The notes under the pieces: model-generated
What the model was told of the DNA's origin: nothing
The model's database searches: none
Seen by the model: the letters and a program-made list of their open reading frames with translations, nothing else
NCBI RefSeq assembly: GCF_024609265.1
Contig: NZ_JANHMP010000001.1
Span: 1,853,505 to 1,917,504 of the forward strand
Reading direction: 5' to 3'
Source of the DNA: Geothrix campi
GTDB lineage: Bacteria > Acidobacteriota > Holophagae > Holophagales > Holophagaceae
DNA length: 64,000 bases
Position numbers and translations under genes: made by a program
In this document: in pieces, positions 1 to 10,617 of the stretch
Numbering within the stretch: the first letter of the stretch is position 1
How the letters are laid out: each line of letters starts with the position of its first letter

Positions 1-2
1 GC

Positions 3-947
3 ACCTTTGGCGTTCCCTTGGCCCCGCTGTTCCCCGTCGCGGTGCCCCTCCCGGATCTGAGCCCGGACATGGCACGGGTCGAAGGCCTCGCCGAGGCCAT
101 GGCAGCCAATGTCCTCAAGTCCCCCTACCTGGCGGACACGCAGGGGACGACCCTGGCGGCGCCGGTGGTGGACATACGGGATATCAGCAGCCTGACCGCC
201 ACTGAACTCACCCCTTACTCCGCACCGGCCATTCGCGCACTCGGCTGGGAGATCATCCTTAAAGCCAACAGTGTGGCCACCCCTGGATCCCCATCGACCT
301 GGTCCACCCTCAATCCCCTCGCTGCAGCGCGCTTCTTCGGTTCTCCCGCCTTGACGAACGGGGCCACCGACTCAACCGCCCGTGATATCGAACCGCTCAA
401 CCTCTATTCGCAACTCACCCGCCTCAAAGAGGCCAGATCGAGCGCGGAACCTGTTGACCTTGCGGCCATCTTCACGGATGCGGTGCTGACGCCTCTGACC
501 GCCCCGTACGGCGTGCCCTGGCCCCGCCCCACGACTGGAACCTACGCCTCCTTCACGGCGAACTGGGGCACGGACCCCAATGCGCTCACCACGCCACTGG
601 CCCCCTTTACCCTCAGCATGGCCAAGGCCGTCCAGGTGCGGGGCCTCTATCCCAACCAGTCCGAAGGCGAGGTGTTCTACAGCGGCTTCAGCCTGAGCGC
701 GGACAAGCGCTACGTGATCGGCGTGGCCATCTCCCCCGCGCTGGCGGCCGGCGGTGAGCTCGACCTGGACCTGCCGCTGCTCGGTCGGACCTTCACCTTC
801 TCAGGCTCCGGCGGATCCACGCCCGCCACGGTCCTCACCGTGAGCACCACCGCACCCGTCTACCATCCGGTTCGGGCACGGCTGCGAAGCCCGGGCACGC
901 TCCAGCCAGATGTCTCCGTGACCGTGAGCTTCACGCCCAGCCTTTAG
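3..947 (+). CDS. Hypothetical protein, 5'-truncated by the window edge
   Basis: The frame is open to the first bases of the window, so the true start lies upstream; a TTG at 18 is only the first possible start inside the window. I do not recognise the family. The visible 314 or so residues are rich in Ala, Pro, Thr, Ser and Leu and poor in Cys and charged residues. The last third alternates hydrophobic and Thr/Ser residues (for example TVLTVSTTAPVY and VSVTVSFTPSL), which suggests beta strands in a secreted or cell-surface protein. No transmembrane segment is visible. It ends 22 bp before the purine nucleoside phosphorylase gene, so the two could share a transcript, but nothing suggests a shared function. 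The signal peptide, if there is one, is outside the window. Confidence 0.6.
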   Translation, partial: TFGVPLAPLFPVAVPLPDLSPDMARVEGLAEAMAANVLKSPYLADTQGTTLAAPVVDIRDISSLTATELTPYSAPAIRALGWEIILKANSVATPGSPSTWSTLNPLAAARFFGSPALTNGATDSTARDIEPLNLYSQLTRLKEARSSAEPVDLAAIFTDAVLTPLTAPYGVPWPRPTTGTYASFTANWGTDPNALTTPLAPFTLSMAKAVQVRGLYPNQSEGEVFYSGFSLSADKRYVIGVAISPALAAGGELDLDLPLLGRTFTFSGSGGSTPATVLTVSTTAPVYHPVRARLRSPGTLQPDVSVTVSFTPSL

Positions 948-969
948 GCCTGTCCATTCAGGAGCCGCC

Positions 970-1785
970 ATGACCGCCTCCGCAGCCCTCCAGGCCCTGC
1001 AGGCCAGGGCGCCCTTCGCCCCGGATCTCGCCATCGTGCTGGGTTCAGGCCTGGGCGCCCTGGCCGAAAGCCCCGAGGCCAAAGCCGGTCTGGCCATCCC
1101 CTTCACGGACCTGCCGGGGTTCCCGGCGCCCACGGTGGCGGGTCACGGCGGCAAACTCGTCTTTTGCGAATTTGAAGGCCGCAAGGTGGTGCTCCAGGCC
1201 GGGCGGTTCCACTTCTACGAGGGCCATCCCATGCCCCTCGTGGTCACGCCCATGCGCCTCTACGGGCGCCTCGGCGTGAAGGCCGTGCTGCTGACGAACG
1301 CTGCTGGCGCCCTCAACCCCGCTTTCGCCGTGGGCGAGCTCATGGCCCTCACCGACCACATCAACCTGTTCGGCACCAACCCCCTCATCGGCCCCAATGT
1401 GGAGCCGGGCCCGCGGTTCCCAGACATGACCGCCGTGTACGACCCGGCCTTCCGAGCCCACCTCGCCGCTTGCGCCGATGCGCTTGGCCAGACCCTCCGC
1501 CAGGGTGTCTACCTGGGGCTGACGGGGCCCAGCTACGAAACGCCCGCCGAGATCCGCGCCTTCCGCGTGATGGGCGCCGATGCCGTGGGCATGAGCACCG
1601 TGCCCGAAGCCATCGTGGCGCGGCACGAGGGCATGCGCGTGGCGGGGATCTCCTGCCTGTGCAACATGGCCGCCGGCATCCTTCCCCAGGCCCTCACCCA
1701 CCAGGAAGTGCTCGAGGCCGGAGCCGCCGCCGCCGGCCGCTTCGAGGCCCTGGTCCGCGCCTTCGTGCGCGACCTGCCCCTGTAG
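970..1785 (+). CDS. punA: Purine nucleoside phosphorylase, trimeric class
   Basis: Purine nucleoside phosphorylase splits inosine or guanosine with phosphate into base and ribose 1-phosphate in cytoplasmic purine salvage. The 271-residue product has the family landmarks in order: the phosphate-binding LGSGLGAL near the N-terminus, GHGGKLVFCEFEGRKVV, QAGRFHFYEG, TNAAGALNP, GLTGPSYETPAEI, and GMSTVPEAIVARH, the class I trimeric signature. The length is normal. The last specificity loop reads CLCNMAAGI. The conserved Asn fits use of 6-oxopurines, but I cannot be certain of substrate range from sequence. A strong symmetrical hairpin follows the stop codon. Confidence 0.95.
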   Translation: MTASAALQALQARAPFAPDLAIVLGSGLGALAESPEAKAGLAIPFTDLPGFPAPTVAGHGGKLVFCEFEGRKVVLQAGRFHFYEGHPMPLVVTPMRLYGRLGVKAVLLTNAAGALNPAFAVGELMALTDHINLFGTNPLIGPNVEPGPRFPDMTAVYDPAFRAHLAACADALGQTLRQGVYLGLTGPSYETPAEIRAFRVMGADAVGMSTVPEAIVARHEGMRVAGISCLCNMAAGILPQALTHQEVLEAGAAAAGRFEALVRAFVRDLPL

Positions 1786-1821
1786 TGGCCTGATCAATCG
1801 CCATCCCACTGTTACTGGAAA

Positions 1822-1850
1822 GAAGAAGCCCGGCTTTGCCGGGCTTCTTC
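1822..1850. terminator. Bidirectional hairpin terminator between punA and acs
   Basis: A perfect 13-bp stem (GAAGAAGCCCGGC, then TTT, then its complement) lies between two converging genes. The A-rich outer part of the stem gives a U-rich 3' arm in both directions, so it can serve both genes. Confidence 0.8.
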
Positions 1851-1859
1851 GCGGGGGCC

Positions 1860-1889
1860 CGGGGGTGTGCGCGCAGCGCGGGACCCCCG
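1860..1889. repeat. Copy 1 of a short dispersed palindromic repeat
   Basis: The block CGGGGGTGTGCGCG ... AGCGCGGGACCCCCG lies directly 3' of the acs stop codon. It matches a longer copy at 23241-23283 that sits 3' of fusA. Both ends are complementary (CGGGGGT/ACCCCCG), so it can fold as a hairpin. It resembles a REP-like extragenic element; copy number in the genome is unknown. Confidence 0.6.
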
Positions 1890-1891
1890 GA

Positions 1892-3844
<1,953 letters not shown>

Positions 3845-4061
3845 GGGTCAGCTCCGTGCCAGATGGTGAGATGGATATGGAAAGCGGCGGAGGAGCGTGT
3901 GGATGGCAGTGGAGGCCTGGATCTCCACGCAGGTCCGTCAGGCTGGGAAAGACGTTGAATGGGTGGGGGGGGGTGGCTCATTTTCCGGCCCGCCCGAGCC
4001 CTTGTCCAGTGCTCGTTACCTCGGGTAGGGTCCCCAGTCTTGTGGCTGAAGCCCAAGGGGT

Positions 4062-4094
4062 GGGGTCGGGCGAAGTCAACCTTCGCCCGACCCC
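4062..4094 (-). terminator. Hairpin downstream of the MFS transporter gene
   Basis: A perfect 14-bp stem (GGGGTCGGGCGAAG and its complement, 5-nt loop) starts 38 bp past the stop codon of the MFS gene. It has no U-tract, so it may be a weak or Rho-assisted terminator or an RNA end stabiliser. The rest of 3845-4132 holds a run of G residues near 3963-3976 and no gene that I can support. Confidence 0.55.
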
Positions 4095-4132
4095 TGCAGC
4101 CTTCCGGACGGCGGGACCGCCGGGAAGTTGGA

Positions 4133-5794
4133 TCAGTGCTGATAGGTGCTGATGTCCCGGTCCTTGGTTTCCTTCAGGAAGAGGGCGCCGATCACCACGG
4201 TGATGAGGGCCACGATGATGGGATACCAGAGCCCGTAGTAGATGTTGCCCTTCAGGGCCACGATGGCCGTCGCGATCAAGGGCAGCATGCCACCGAACCA
4301 GCCGTTGCCGATGTGGTAGGGCAGTGACATGGAGGTGTAGCGGATGTTGGTGGGGAAGAGTTCCACCAGGAAGGCCGCGATGGGCCCGTACACCATCGTC
4401 ACGTAGATGAGCATGATGAATAGGATCAGCAGGGTCATGGGGTAGTTGACCTTGGACTTGTCGGCTTCCTTGGGATAGCCGAGGTCGGTCAGGGCCTTCT
4501 TGAGGGCGCCTTCCGAGGCCGCGCTCCAGCCCTCGACGCGGGTGGTGGTGAACTGACCCGTCGTGGGATTCTTGCCTTCGATGGTGGCGACCACCATCTT
4601 GCCGGCCTCAGGCGCGATCTTGTTGAAGTTGAGGCCCTGCTTCCCGAAGAAGTCGTTCACGCGGTCCAGTTGGGAGAACTTGCTCCAGGGGCCGACGAAG
4701 AGGTTGAACGTCTCGTCCTTGGGATCCCCGGCCACTTTGATCACGGTGGTGTTCTGGAAGGTCTCCAGGGCAGGGTTCACGTAGTGCGTCAGGGCCTTGA
4801 ACAAGGGGAAGAAGGTGAGGGCGGCGATGAGGCAACCCGCCAGGATGATCTTCAGGCGGCCGATCTTGTCCGACAGCCAGCCGAAGAAGATGAAGAAGGG
4901 CGTGCCCAGCAGCAGCGAGGCGCCGATCATCATATACGTGGTCTGGTAGTCCAGCTTCAGCGTGATCTGCATGAAGAAGAGCGCATAGAACTGGCCGGTG
5001 TACCACACCACGCCCTGACCCGCCGTGGCGCCAAGGAGCGCGAGCAGCGCGTACTTGTTGTTGGGGTACTTCAGGAAGCTGTCGCTGAGGGGGGCCTTGG
5101 AGGTCTTGCCCTCGGCCTTCATCTTCGTGAAGACGGGGGATTCGTGCAGCTTCAGGCGAATCCAGACGGAGACGGCGAGCAGGAAGATGGACATCCAGAA
5201 GGGAATGCGCCATCCCCAGGAGGCGAAGGCTTCCTTGGTCATGGCGGCACGGCAGCCCATGATGATGCCGAGGCAGAGGAAGAAGCCGACGGTCGCGGTG
5301 GTCTGGATCCAGCTGGTGTTGTAACCGCGCCGGTCGTGAGCGGAATGCTCGGCCACATAGGTGGCCGCGCCGCCGTACTCGCCGCCCAGGGCCAGGCCTT
5401 GCATCAGGCGCAGGGTGACCATGATGATGGGGGCCCACCAGCCGATGGCGGCATAGGTCGGCAGGAGGCCGACGCCGAAGGTCGAGAGGCCCATCACGAC
5501 GATGGTCACCAGGAAGGTGTACTTGCGCCCGATCAGATCCCCGATGCGCCCGAACACCAGGGCGCCGAAAGGCCGCACAAGGAAGCCCGCCGCGTAGGCC
5601 GCGAAGGCCGACAGCAGGGCGGCCGTGTCGTTGCCCTTGGGGAAGAAGAGCGTCGCGAAGAAGGGAGCCAGCGTCGCGTACAGGTAGAAGTCGTACCACT
5701 CGAACACCGTCCCCACGGACGATGCCACGATCACCATGCGTTCTTCCTTGGTGAGCGGGGTCCTTGCTGCGACTTGTTCGGTTGCAATTGCCAT
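4133..5794 (-). CDS. MFS transporter, metabolite:H+ symporter (MHS) type
   Basis: This is an inner-membrane major facilitator protein of 553 residues with 12 predicted helices. The N-terminal SVGTVFEWYDFYLYATLAPFF, the loop 2-3 signature GRIGDLIGRK, and RLMQGLALGGEYGGAATYVAEH are typical of the MHS group, which carries organic acids and osmolytes (ShiA, KgtP, ProP). It is about 100 residues longer than usual because of a hydrophilic insert at about residues 330-430, between the helix ending ALTHYVNP and the helix starting YPMTLLILFIML. A clear AAGGAGG lies before the ATG. The neighbouring acs suggests a carboxylate such as acetate as substrate, but this is inference only. Confidence 0.9.
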   Translation of the reverse strand: MAIATEQVAARTPLTKEERMVIVASSVGTVFEWYDFYLYATLAPFFATLFFPKGNDTAALLSAFAAYAAGFLVRPFGALVFGRIGDLIGRKYTFLVTIVVMGLSTFGVGLLPTYAAIGWWAPIIMVTLRLMQGLALGGEYGGAATYVAEHSAHDRRGYNTSWIQTTATVGFFLCLGIIMGCRAAMTKEAFASWGWRIPFWMSIFLLAVSVWIRLKLHESPVFTKMKAEGKTSKAPLSDSFLKYPNNKYALLALLGATAGQGVVWYTGQFYALFFMQITLKLDYQTTYMMIGASLLLGTPFFIFFGWLSDKIGRLKIILAGCLIAALTFFPLFKALTHYVNPALETFQNTTVIKVAGDPKDETFNLFVGPWSKFSQLDRVNDFFGKQGLNFNKIAPEAGKMVVATIEGKNPTTGQFTTTRVEGWSAASEGALKKALTDLGYPKEADKSKVNYPMTLLILFIMLIYVTMVYGPIAAFLVELFPTNIRYTSMSLPYHIGNGWFGGMLPLIATAIVALKGNIYYGLWYPIIVALITVVIGALFLKETKDRDISTYQH

Positions 5795-6321
5795 GACGTG
5801 TTGCCTCCTTGAATGTTCCTTCGGGTTGAAGCTGGGCGCTCAGTGATCCTTCCGAGATTGGGCCGGACGGCACATCAGATGCGAAACCTCTCGAAATCCC
5901 CCTTCGTGATGCCGGCCGAAGCCGGGGCAGTTGTATGGGTCATGCCTGGAATGCTCCAGGCCTGAACGCGATGGATCGTTATGGGGTTCGCGGTGGACGA
6001 ACCTCCGCGGAACAGATTGGGATGTGTTGGCTGACCACTAGCTAACGCACTCCTTTCCTCCGGGTCAAGCAAGTCCATGTCCGGAGAGCCATTTTTTTTA
6101 AGGGGGGAAAAATTGCCGTAACTCCTGATCTAAAACGACCATGCGATCTTCTTCCAGTTATGGATCCCAGGCCAGGAGACGAGACCCAGGACTCCGCCTC
6201 TCAGGGTTGGTAGATTCCAGGCCCCGTCGAAGCTTCCCTGGCCCTTCCGCAGAGAGAGACGGCTTCCGATGGGCCCTAGCCCCTATCATGGTCCTGACCC
6301 TCCACCCACCCGGACTCCGCC
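5795..6321. other. Divergent intergenic region, 527 bp, no gene seen
   Basis: The region separates the divergent MFS and metallophosphoesterase genes and so should carry both promoters. I see a T-run followed by a G-run at about 6091-6106, a small inverted repeat GCCTGGA/TCCAGGC near 5945-5961, and TTGACC on the minus strand near 6060 without a convincing -10 partner. Short open frames here lack ribosome-binding sites and family features, so I do not call them. Confidence 0.5.
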
Positions 6322-7062
6322 ATGCGCATCGCCCTCCTGGCAGACATCCATGCCAACCGGCTCGCGCTGGAGGCCTGCCTTGCGCATGCGAGCTCGCAGG
6401 GCACCGACCGGCTCGTGTTCCTCGGTGACTACGTGGGCTACGGCCCCCAGCCGAGCAGCGTGCTGGATCGCATCATGGCGGAGACGGCCCGCGGTGCGAT
6501 CGCGGTGGCGGGCAACCATGATCAGTCCGTGGCCAACGACCGCGACACCATGACCCCTGACGCGGAGACCGCCATGGCCTGGACCCGCGGCCAGCTGGGG
6601 GCCGAGGCCAGGGAGTTTCTGGCCAGCCTGCCCCTGCGCTTCGAGGACGGGGCACGCCTGTATGTGCATGCCAGCCCGCAGACCTACCCGCCGTGGATCT
6701 ACATCCGTGAGGGACGCGATGCGCGGCGCGCGCTGGAGGCCAGCCGCGCCCAGATGGTCTTCTGCGGGCATACCCACCTGCCGGCCCTCCATGGCATCAC
6801 CGCCACCGGACAATTGGTCTCGTTCGACCCTGTCCCCTCGGTCCCCGTGCCCCTGCCGCCGCACCGCCGCTGGCTGACCGTGGTCGGCGCCGTCGGGCAG
6901 TCCCGTGACGGCAATCCCGCCGCGGCGTATGCGCTGCTGGACACCACCAGGTCCGAGATCACCCACTTCCGGGTGCCCTACGATGTCCAGGCGACGGCCA
7001 CGGCCATCCTGGAGGCGGGCCTGCCTCCGACCCTGGCGGCGCGGCTCCGGAAAGGGCTCTGA
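6322..7062 (+). CDS. Calcineurin-like metallophosphoesterase
   Basis: This is a 246-residue cytoplasmic phosphoesterase with the full binuclear metal set in order: DIHAN at residues 8-12, GDYVGYGP, GNHD, VHASP and GHTHLP. These are the ligands of the calcineurin/PPP-like superfamily (YfcE, MJ0936, ApaH and PrpE relatives). The substrate cannot be read from sequence; phosphodiesters, dinucleoside polyphosphates and phosphoproteins are all possible. The stop codon lies only 2 nt before the start of a Ser/Thr kinase gene, so the two are almost certainly co-translated. This makes a kinase-phosphatase pair plausible. No clear Shine-Dalgarno is visible before the ATG. Confidence 0.9.
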   Translation: MRIALLADIHANRLALEACLAHASSQGTDRLVFLGDYVGYGPQPSSVLDRIMAETARGAIAVAGNHDQSVANDRDTMTPDAETAMAWTRGQLGAEAREFLASLPLRFEDGARLYVHASPQTYPPWIYIREGRDARRALEASRAQMVFCGHTHLPALHGITATGQLVSFDPVPSVPVPLPPHRRWLTVVGAVGQSRDGNPAAAYALLDTTRSEITHFRVPYDVQATATAILEAGLPPTLAARLRKGL

Positions 7063-7064
7063 CC

Positions 7065-8522
7065 ATGCGGCAGACGACGATCACGCCCGGGACCACCCTC
7101 GACGGCTTTCTCGTCGGAGAGCAGGTCCACCGGGGCGGCATGGCTTCGCTCTGGGCCGCCTCCCACCCTGATATCGCGTTCCCCCTGCTGGTGAAGGCGC
7201 CCGTGCTCTCGGAAGGAACGGACCCCGCCGCCATCGTCGGCTTCGAGATGGAGCAGATGATCCTGCCGCGGCTGTCAGGCCCGCACGTCCCGAAGTTCAT
7301 CGCCCAGGGTTCCACCGGGATCCAGCCCTATCTGGTCATGGAGCGGATCCCCGGGCCCAGCCTCCTGCCGCGCCTGACCCAGCTCCCCCTTCCCTGGACG
7401 GAGGTGGCGGCCCTGGGCGCCCGCATCGCCACGGCCCTGGACAACCTCCACCGCCAGCATGTCGTCCACCTGGACGTGAAGCCCTCTAACCTCCTGACGC
7501 GCCCCACTGGCGAGATCGTGCTGGTCGATTTCGGCCTGTCCCACCACGATGAGCTGCCCGACTTGATGGGCGAGGAGTTCCGGCTCCCCTACGGCACCGC
7601 CCCATACATGGCCCCAGAGCAGGTTCTCGGCCTCCGGAAGGACCCCCGCAGCGATCAGTTCGCCCTGGGCGTGCTGATGTACTTCTTCGTCACGGGCGTG
7701 CGCCCCTTCGGGGATCCCCAGCGTCTCGCCGGCCTGAAGCGCAGGCTCTGGCGGGATCCTATGCCACCCCGCCGGCTCCGCCCCGATTGCCCTCCCTGGC
7801 TCCAGGAGATCATCCTGCGCTGCCTGGAGGTGCATCCGGCCTGGCGCTATCCCACCGCCGCCCACCTGGCCCTGGCGCTGCGACACCCCGACCAGGTGAA
7901 GCTGACCGCCCGCTCAGAGAAGCTGCGGCAGGACTCCTTCACCACCGTCCTCCGGCGGCGGTTCGCGGACCACGAGCTCGCCGTCCCCAAGGGCAAGGCT
8001 CCCAGCCGGCAGGACGGGGACGCCCCCATCCTCGCGGTGGCCATCGACCTCTCCCCCGAGGCCGCTCCCATCGCCGCGCTGTTGCGCAACATGGTCGCCC
8101 ACATGCTGCCCGCCCTTCCCGGGGCCCGCGTGGCCTGCCTGAACGTGTTCAAGCTCGGGCGCATCACCCTGGACCAGACCGTGGATGACCAGGGACGGAA
8201 CATCCACCTCCAGCGCCTGGTGGAGCTCCGCCACTGGGCAGAGGGCCTGGGCCTGGAGGAAGGCCGGATCAGTTTCCACGTGCTGCAATCTCCGGATTCC
8301 GCCTCCGCCATCCTCCAGTACGTGAACGCCAACCACGTGGATCACGTGGTGATCGGCGCCCGCGCCAGCTCCCTGCGTCGCTCCCTCCTGGGCAGCGTGT
8401 CCAGCCAGGTCGCGGCCCAAGCCCCCTGCACCGTGACGGTGGTGCGGTCCCGCCGGCTTGGGAGATCGGATTTCAAGGAAGAACCGGAGGAGACATCGGA
8501 CGTGCCCTGGACGGTGGGATGA
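7065..8522 (+). CDS. Ser/Thr protein kinase fused to a universal stress protein domain
   Basis: The 485-residue protein has a Hanks-type kinase domain at about residues 10-285 and a UspA-like domain at about 320-470. Kinase motifs are a glycine-rich loop (HRGGMASLW), LLVKAP for the ATP lysine, HVVHLDVKPSNLL as catalytic loop, VDFGLS, and PYMAPEQV. The catalytic loop is HLD rather than HRD, a non-RD arrangement often linked to activation-loop-independent control. The C-terminal domain begins ILAVAIDLS and ends with GARASSLRRSLLGS then CTVTVV, close to the USP nucleotide-binding signature. There is no transmembrane segment, so it is a soluble kinase. AAGGG lies 9 nt before the ATG. It is coupled to the phosphoesterase upstream. 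Confidence 0.9.
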   Translation: MRQTTITPGTTLDGFLVGEQVHRGGMASLWAASHPDIAFPLLVKAPVLSEGTDPAAIVGFEMEQMILPRLSGPHVPKFIAQGSTGIQPYLVMERIPGPSLLPRLTQLPLPWTEVAALGARIATALDNLHRQHVVHLDVKPSNLLTRPTGEIVLVDFGLSHHDELPDLMGEEFRLPYGTAPYMAPEQVLGLRKDPRSDQFALGVLMYFFVTGVRPFGDPQRLAGLKRRLWRDPMPPRRLRPDCPPWLQEIILRCLEVHPAWRYPTAAHLALALRHPDQVKLTARSEKLRQDSFTTVLRRRFADHELAVPKGKAPSRQDGDAPILAVAIDLSPEAAPIAALLRNMVAHMLPALPGARVACLNVFKLGRITLDQTVDDQGRNIHLQRLVELRHWAEGLGLEEGRISFHVLQSPDSASAILQYVNANHVDHVVIGARASSLRRSLLGSVSSQVAAQAPCTVTVVRSRRLGRSDFKEEPEETSDVPWTVG

Positions 8523-8536
8523 TCGCTCTTTCCGTA

Positions 8537-8572
8537 CATGGAAACGCCCCGGCAGAGCGGGGCGTTTCCATG
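8537..8572. terminator. Bidirectional hairpin terminator between the kinase and rplQ
   Basis: A 14-bp perfect stem (CATGGAAACGCCCC and its complement) with an 8-nt loop lies between converging genes. It ends the whole ribosomal-protein block on the minus strand and the kinase operon on the plus strand. Both arms contain a short T/A-rich part but no long U-tract. Confidence 0.75.
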
Positions 8573-8586
8573 CTTGCGGCGGGATC

Positions 8587-8979
8587 CTACTCGGCGTCCT
8601 CGGCCTTCGGCTCGGGGAGGGTGTAGTCCACGAACTCGATGAGGGCCATGTCGGCCGCATCGCCGAGGCGGTGGGCCATCTTGAGGATGCGGGTGTAGCC
8701 GCCGGGACGGCTCTCGAAGCGCTTGCGGAAGTCGGCGCCGAAGAGCTTCTGCACGGCGTCCTTGCTTCCGAGGCGGGCCATCGCCAGACGGCGGTTGGCC
8801 ACGGAATCGGTCTTCGCGAGGGTGATGAAGGGCTCCACATAGGTGCGGAGTTCCTTGGCCTTCACGAGGGTGGTCTCGATGCGCTCGCTCTGGATCAGGG
8901 CGGTCGCGAGGTTCTTCATGAGGGCCTTGCGCTGGTTGGTGGTGCGGCCCAGGCGCTTGCCGGCAACGTTGTGACGCAT
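8587..8979 (-). CDS. rplQ: 50S ribosomal protein L17
   Basis: L17 is a large-subunit protein near the exit tunnel. The 130 residues begin [21 protein letters not shown], the invariant start of the family, with [18 protein letters not shown] after it. The C-terminal tail is short and acidic (EPKAEDAE). It is the last gene of the alpha-operon part, 9 bp after rpoA, and is followed by a strong terminator hairpin. Confidence 0.98.
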   Translation of the reverse strand: MRHNVAGKRLGRTTNQRKALMKNLATALIQSERIETTLVKAKELRTYVEPFITLAKTDSVANRRLAMARLGSKDAVQKLFGADFRKRFESRPGGYTRILKMAHRLGDAADMALIEFVDYTLPEPKAEDAE

Positions 8980-8988
8980 GGGGGCTCC

Positions 8989-9960
8989 TTACACTTCCTG
9001 CTCGAGCCGCATGCCGAGGGAGAGGCCGATACGAGCGAGCTCGTCCTTGATCTCCTGGAGCGACTTCTTGCCGAAGTTCTTGGTTTTCATCAGCTCAGCC
9101 TCGGTCCGCTGGACCAGCTCGCCGATGGTGGTGATGTTGGCGTTGCGGAGGCAATTGTTGGCCCGCACGGAGAGTTCGAGTTCTTCGACGGACTTGCCCA
9201 GCCAGGTGTTGGCGGCTTCGGCACCCAGGGTCGCGGCACCCATCTCCATCTCGGTGAAGTCCTCGTCCTGACGGGCGAACACGAGGAAGTGGTCGCGCAG
9301 GATGAGGGCCGCGTCGGAAACGGCTTCCTTGGGGTTGACGGCGCCGTTGGTCCACACCTGGAGCGTGAGCTTTTCGTAATCGGTGCTCTGGCCCACGCGG
9401 GCGGGTTCGACGATGTAGTTCACGCGGATGATGGGGCTGTGGTTGGCATCCATGGGGATGAAGCCCAGGCCCAGGCTCTCGTCGTGGTTGTGGTCCGCGG
9501 TCACGAAGCCGCGACCGGGGCGCACCACCATCTCGATTTCCAGCTCGCCCTCTTCGCCCAGCGTGGCGATGTGGATGTTGGGATCCACGACTTCCACGTT
9601 CTGGTTGCAGCGGATGGCGGCCGAAGTCACCGTGCCTTCGCCCTTGGCGGAGATGGTCACCGTCTGGGGTTCAGTGCTGTGCAGCTTGAAGGGCACTTCC
9701 TTGAGGTTCAGGAGAACGTGGGTGATGTCCTCCCACACCCCGGGAAGGGTCGTGAACTCGTGCATGACGCCCTTGATGCGGACGTTGGTGACAGCCGCGC
9801 CCTGGATGCTGCTGAGCAGCACCCGGCGCAGGCTGTGCCCCACGGTCGTGGCGAAGCCACGCTCGAAAGGGTAGGCCACGAATTCTCCGTAGGAGTCCGT
9901 GAGGGACCCGGGAGTCACCTCGGCGAATCGTGGCCTCTGGAAATCGCTGAGATTCAGCAT
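8989..9960 (-). CDS. rpoA: RNA polymerase alpha subunit
   Basis: Alpha dimerises to nucleate RNA polymerase and its C-terminal domain contacts UP elements and activators. The 323-residue product has the N-terminal dimerisation domain with [21 protein letters not shown], the linker, and the helix-hairpin-helix alphaCTD with [20 protein letters not shown] and [14 protein letters not shown]. The length is normal. It lies between rpsD and rplQ with 9-bp gaps on each side, the usual alpha-operon order. Confidence 0.98.
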   Translation of the reverse strand: MLNLSDFQRPRFAEVTPGSLTDSYGEFVAYPFERGFATTVGHSLRRVLLSSIQGAAVTNVRIKGVMHEFTTLPGVWEDITHVLLNLKEVPFKLHSTEPQTVTISAKGEGTVTSAAIRCNQNVEVVDPNIHIATLGEEGELEIEMVVRPGRGFVTADHNHDESLGLGFIPMDANHSPIIRVNYIVEPARVGQSTDYEKLTLQVWTNGAVNPKEAVSDAALILRDHFLVFARQDEDFTEMEMGAATLGAEAANTWLGKSVEELELSVRANNCLRNANITTIGELVQRTEAELMKTKNFGKKSLQEIKDELARIGLSLGMRLEQEV

Positions 9961-9969
9961 CCTGCCCCC

Positions 9970-10602
9970 TTACTTGGAATACAGTTCAACGATCAGCTGC
10001 TCGTTGATGTCCAGGGTGATGTCCTCGCGGGTCGGCGCGGCAAGCACCTGTCCCTTGAAGGCGGCGGCGTCCAGGGAAAGCCACTTGGGAATGCCACGGC
10101 CAGCGGAGGTCTCGACGGAAGACTTGACCCCGTCGTTCTCGCGGGCGCGGCTGCCCAACTCCACCGCCTGGCCAGGCTTCACCTGGAAGGAGGGGATGTC
10201 CACCCGCTTGCCGTTGACCAGCACGTGACCGTGCATGACCATCTGACGCGCAGCGGAGCGGCTGGGCGCGAAGCCCAGACGGTAGATCACGTTGTCCAGC
10301 CGGCCTTCGAGGAACCCGAGCAGGTTGTGGCCGGTGACGCCCTTCTTGGCGTCGGCCTTCTCGAAGTAGTGGCGGAACTGCTTCTCGAGCACCCCGTAGA
10401 TGCGCTTCACCTTCTGCTTCTCGCGAAGCTGCAGGGCGTAGCCGGTGGGCTTCTTGATCTTGCCCGCGCCGTGCTGGCCGGGGATCTTGCCCTTGCGGGT
10501 CTCGAAGGAGCACTTCTCCTTGAAGCAGCGCTCGCCCTTGAGATAAAGCTTCATGCCCTCGCGGCGGCAGAGGCGGCAAACGGCGTCTGTGTAACGTGCC
10601 AT
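9970..10602 (-). CDS. rpsD: 30S ribosomal protein S4, zinc-binding (C+) form
   Basis: S4 starts 30S assembly by binding the 5' domain of 16S rRNA and lines the mRNA entry. The 210 residues contain an N-terminal cysteine cluster (CRLC, then CFKEKC), so this is the zinc-containing C+ form. The S4 RNA-binding domain follows (GRLDNVIYRLGFAPSRSAARQMVMHGHV). GGAGAG precedes the ATG. In Proteobacteria S4 represses its operon; no such site was identified here. Confidence 0.98.
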   Translation of the reverse strand: MARYTDAVCRLCRREGMKLYLKGERCFKEKCSFETRKGKIPGQHGAGKIKKPTGYALQLREKQKVKRIYGVLEKQFRHYFEKADAKKGVTGHNLLGFLEGRLDNVIYRLGFAPSRSAARQMVMHGHVLVNGKRVDIPSFQVKPGQAVELGSRARENDGVKSSVETSAGRGIPKWLSLDAAAFKGQVLAAPTREDITLDINEQLIVELYSK

Positions 10603-10617
10603 GTCTCTCCTCCTCTC

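Noticed and set aside
6040-6075. TTGACC on the minus strand as an MFS promoter
   Set aside because: The -35 box is fair, but at 17 or 18 bp there is only TTAGCT or TAGCTA, too far from TATAAT to support.
5875-6078. 67-codon minus-strand frame upstream of the MFS gene
   Set aside because: It has no Shine-Dalgarno or recognisable motif and lies in the expected promoter/leader region.
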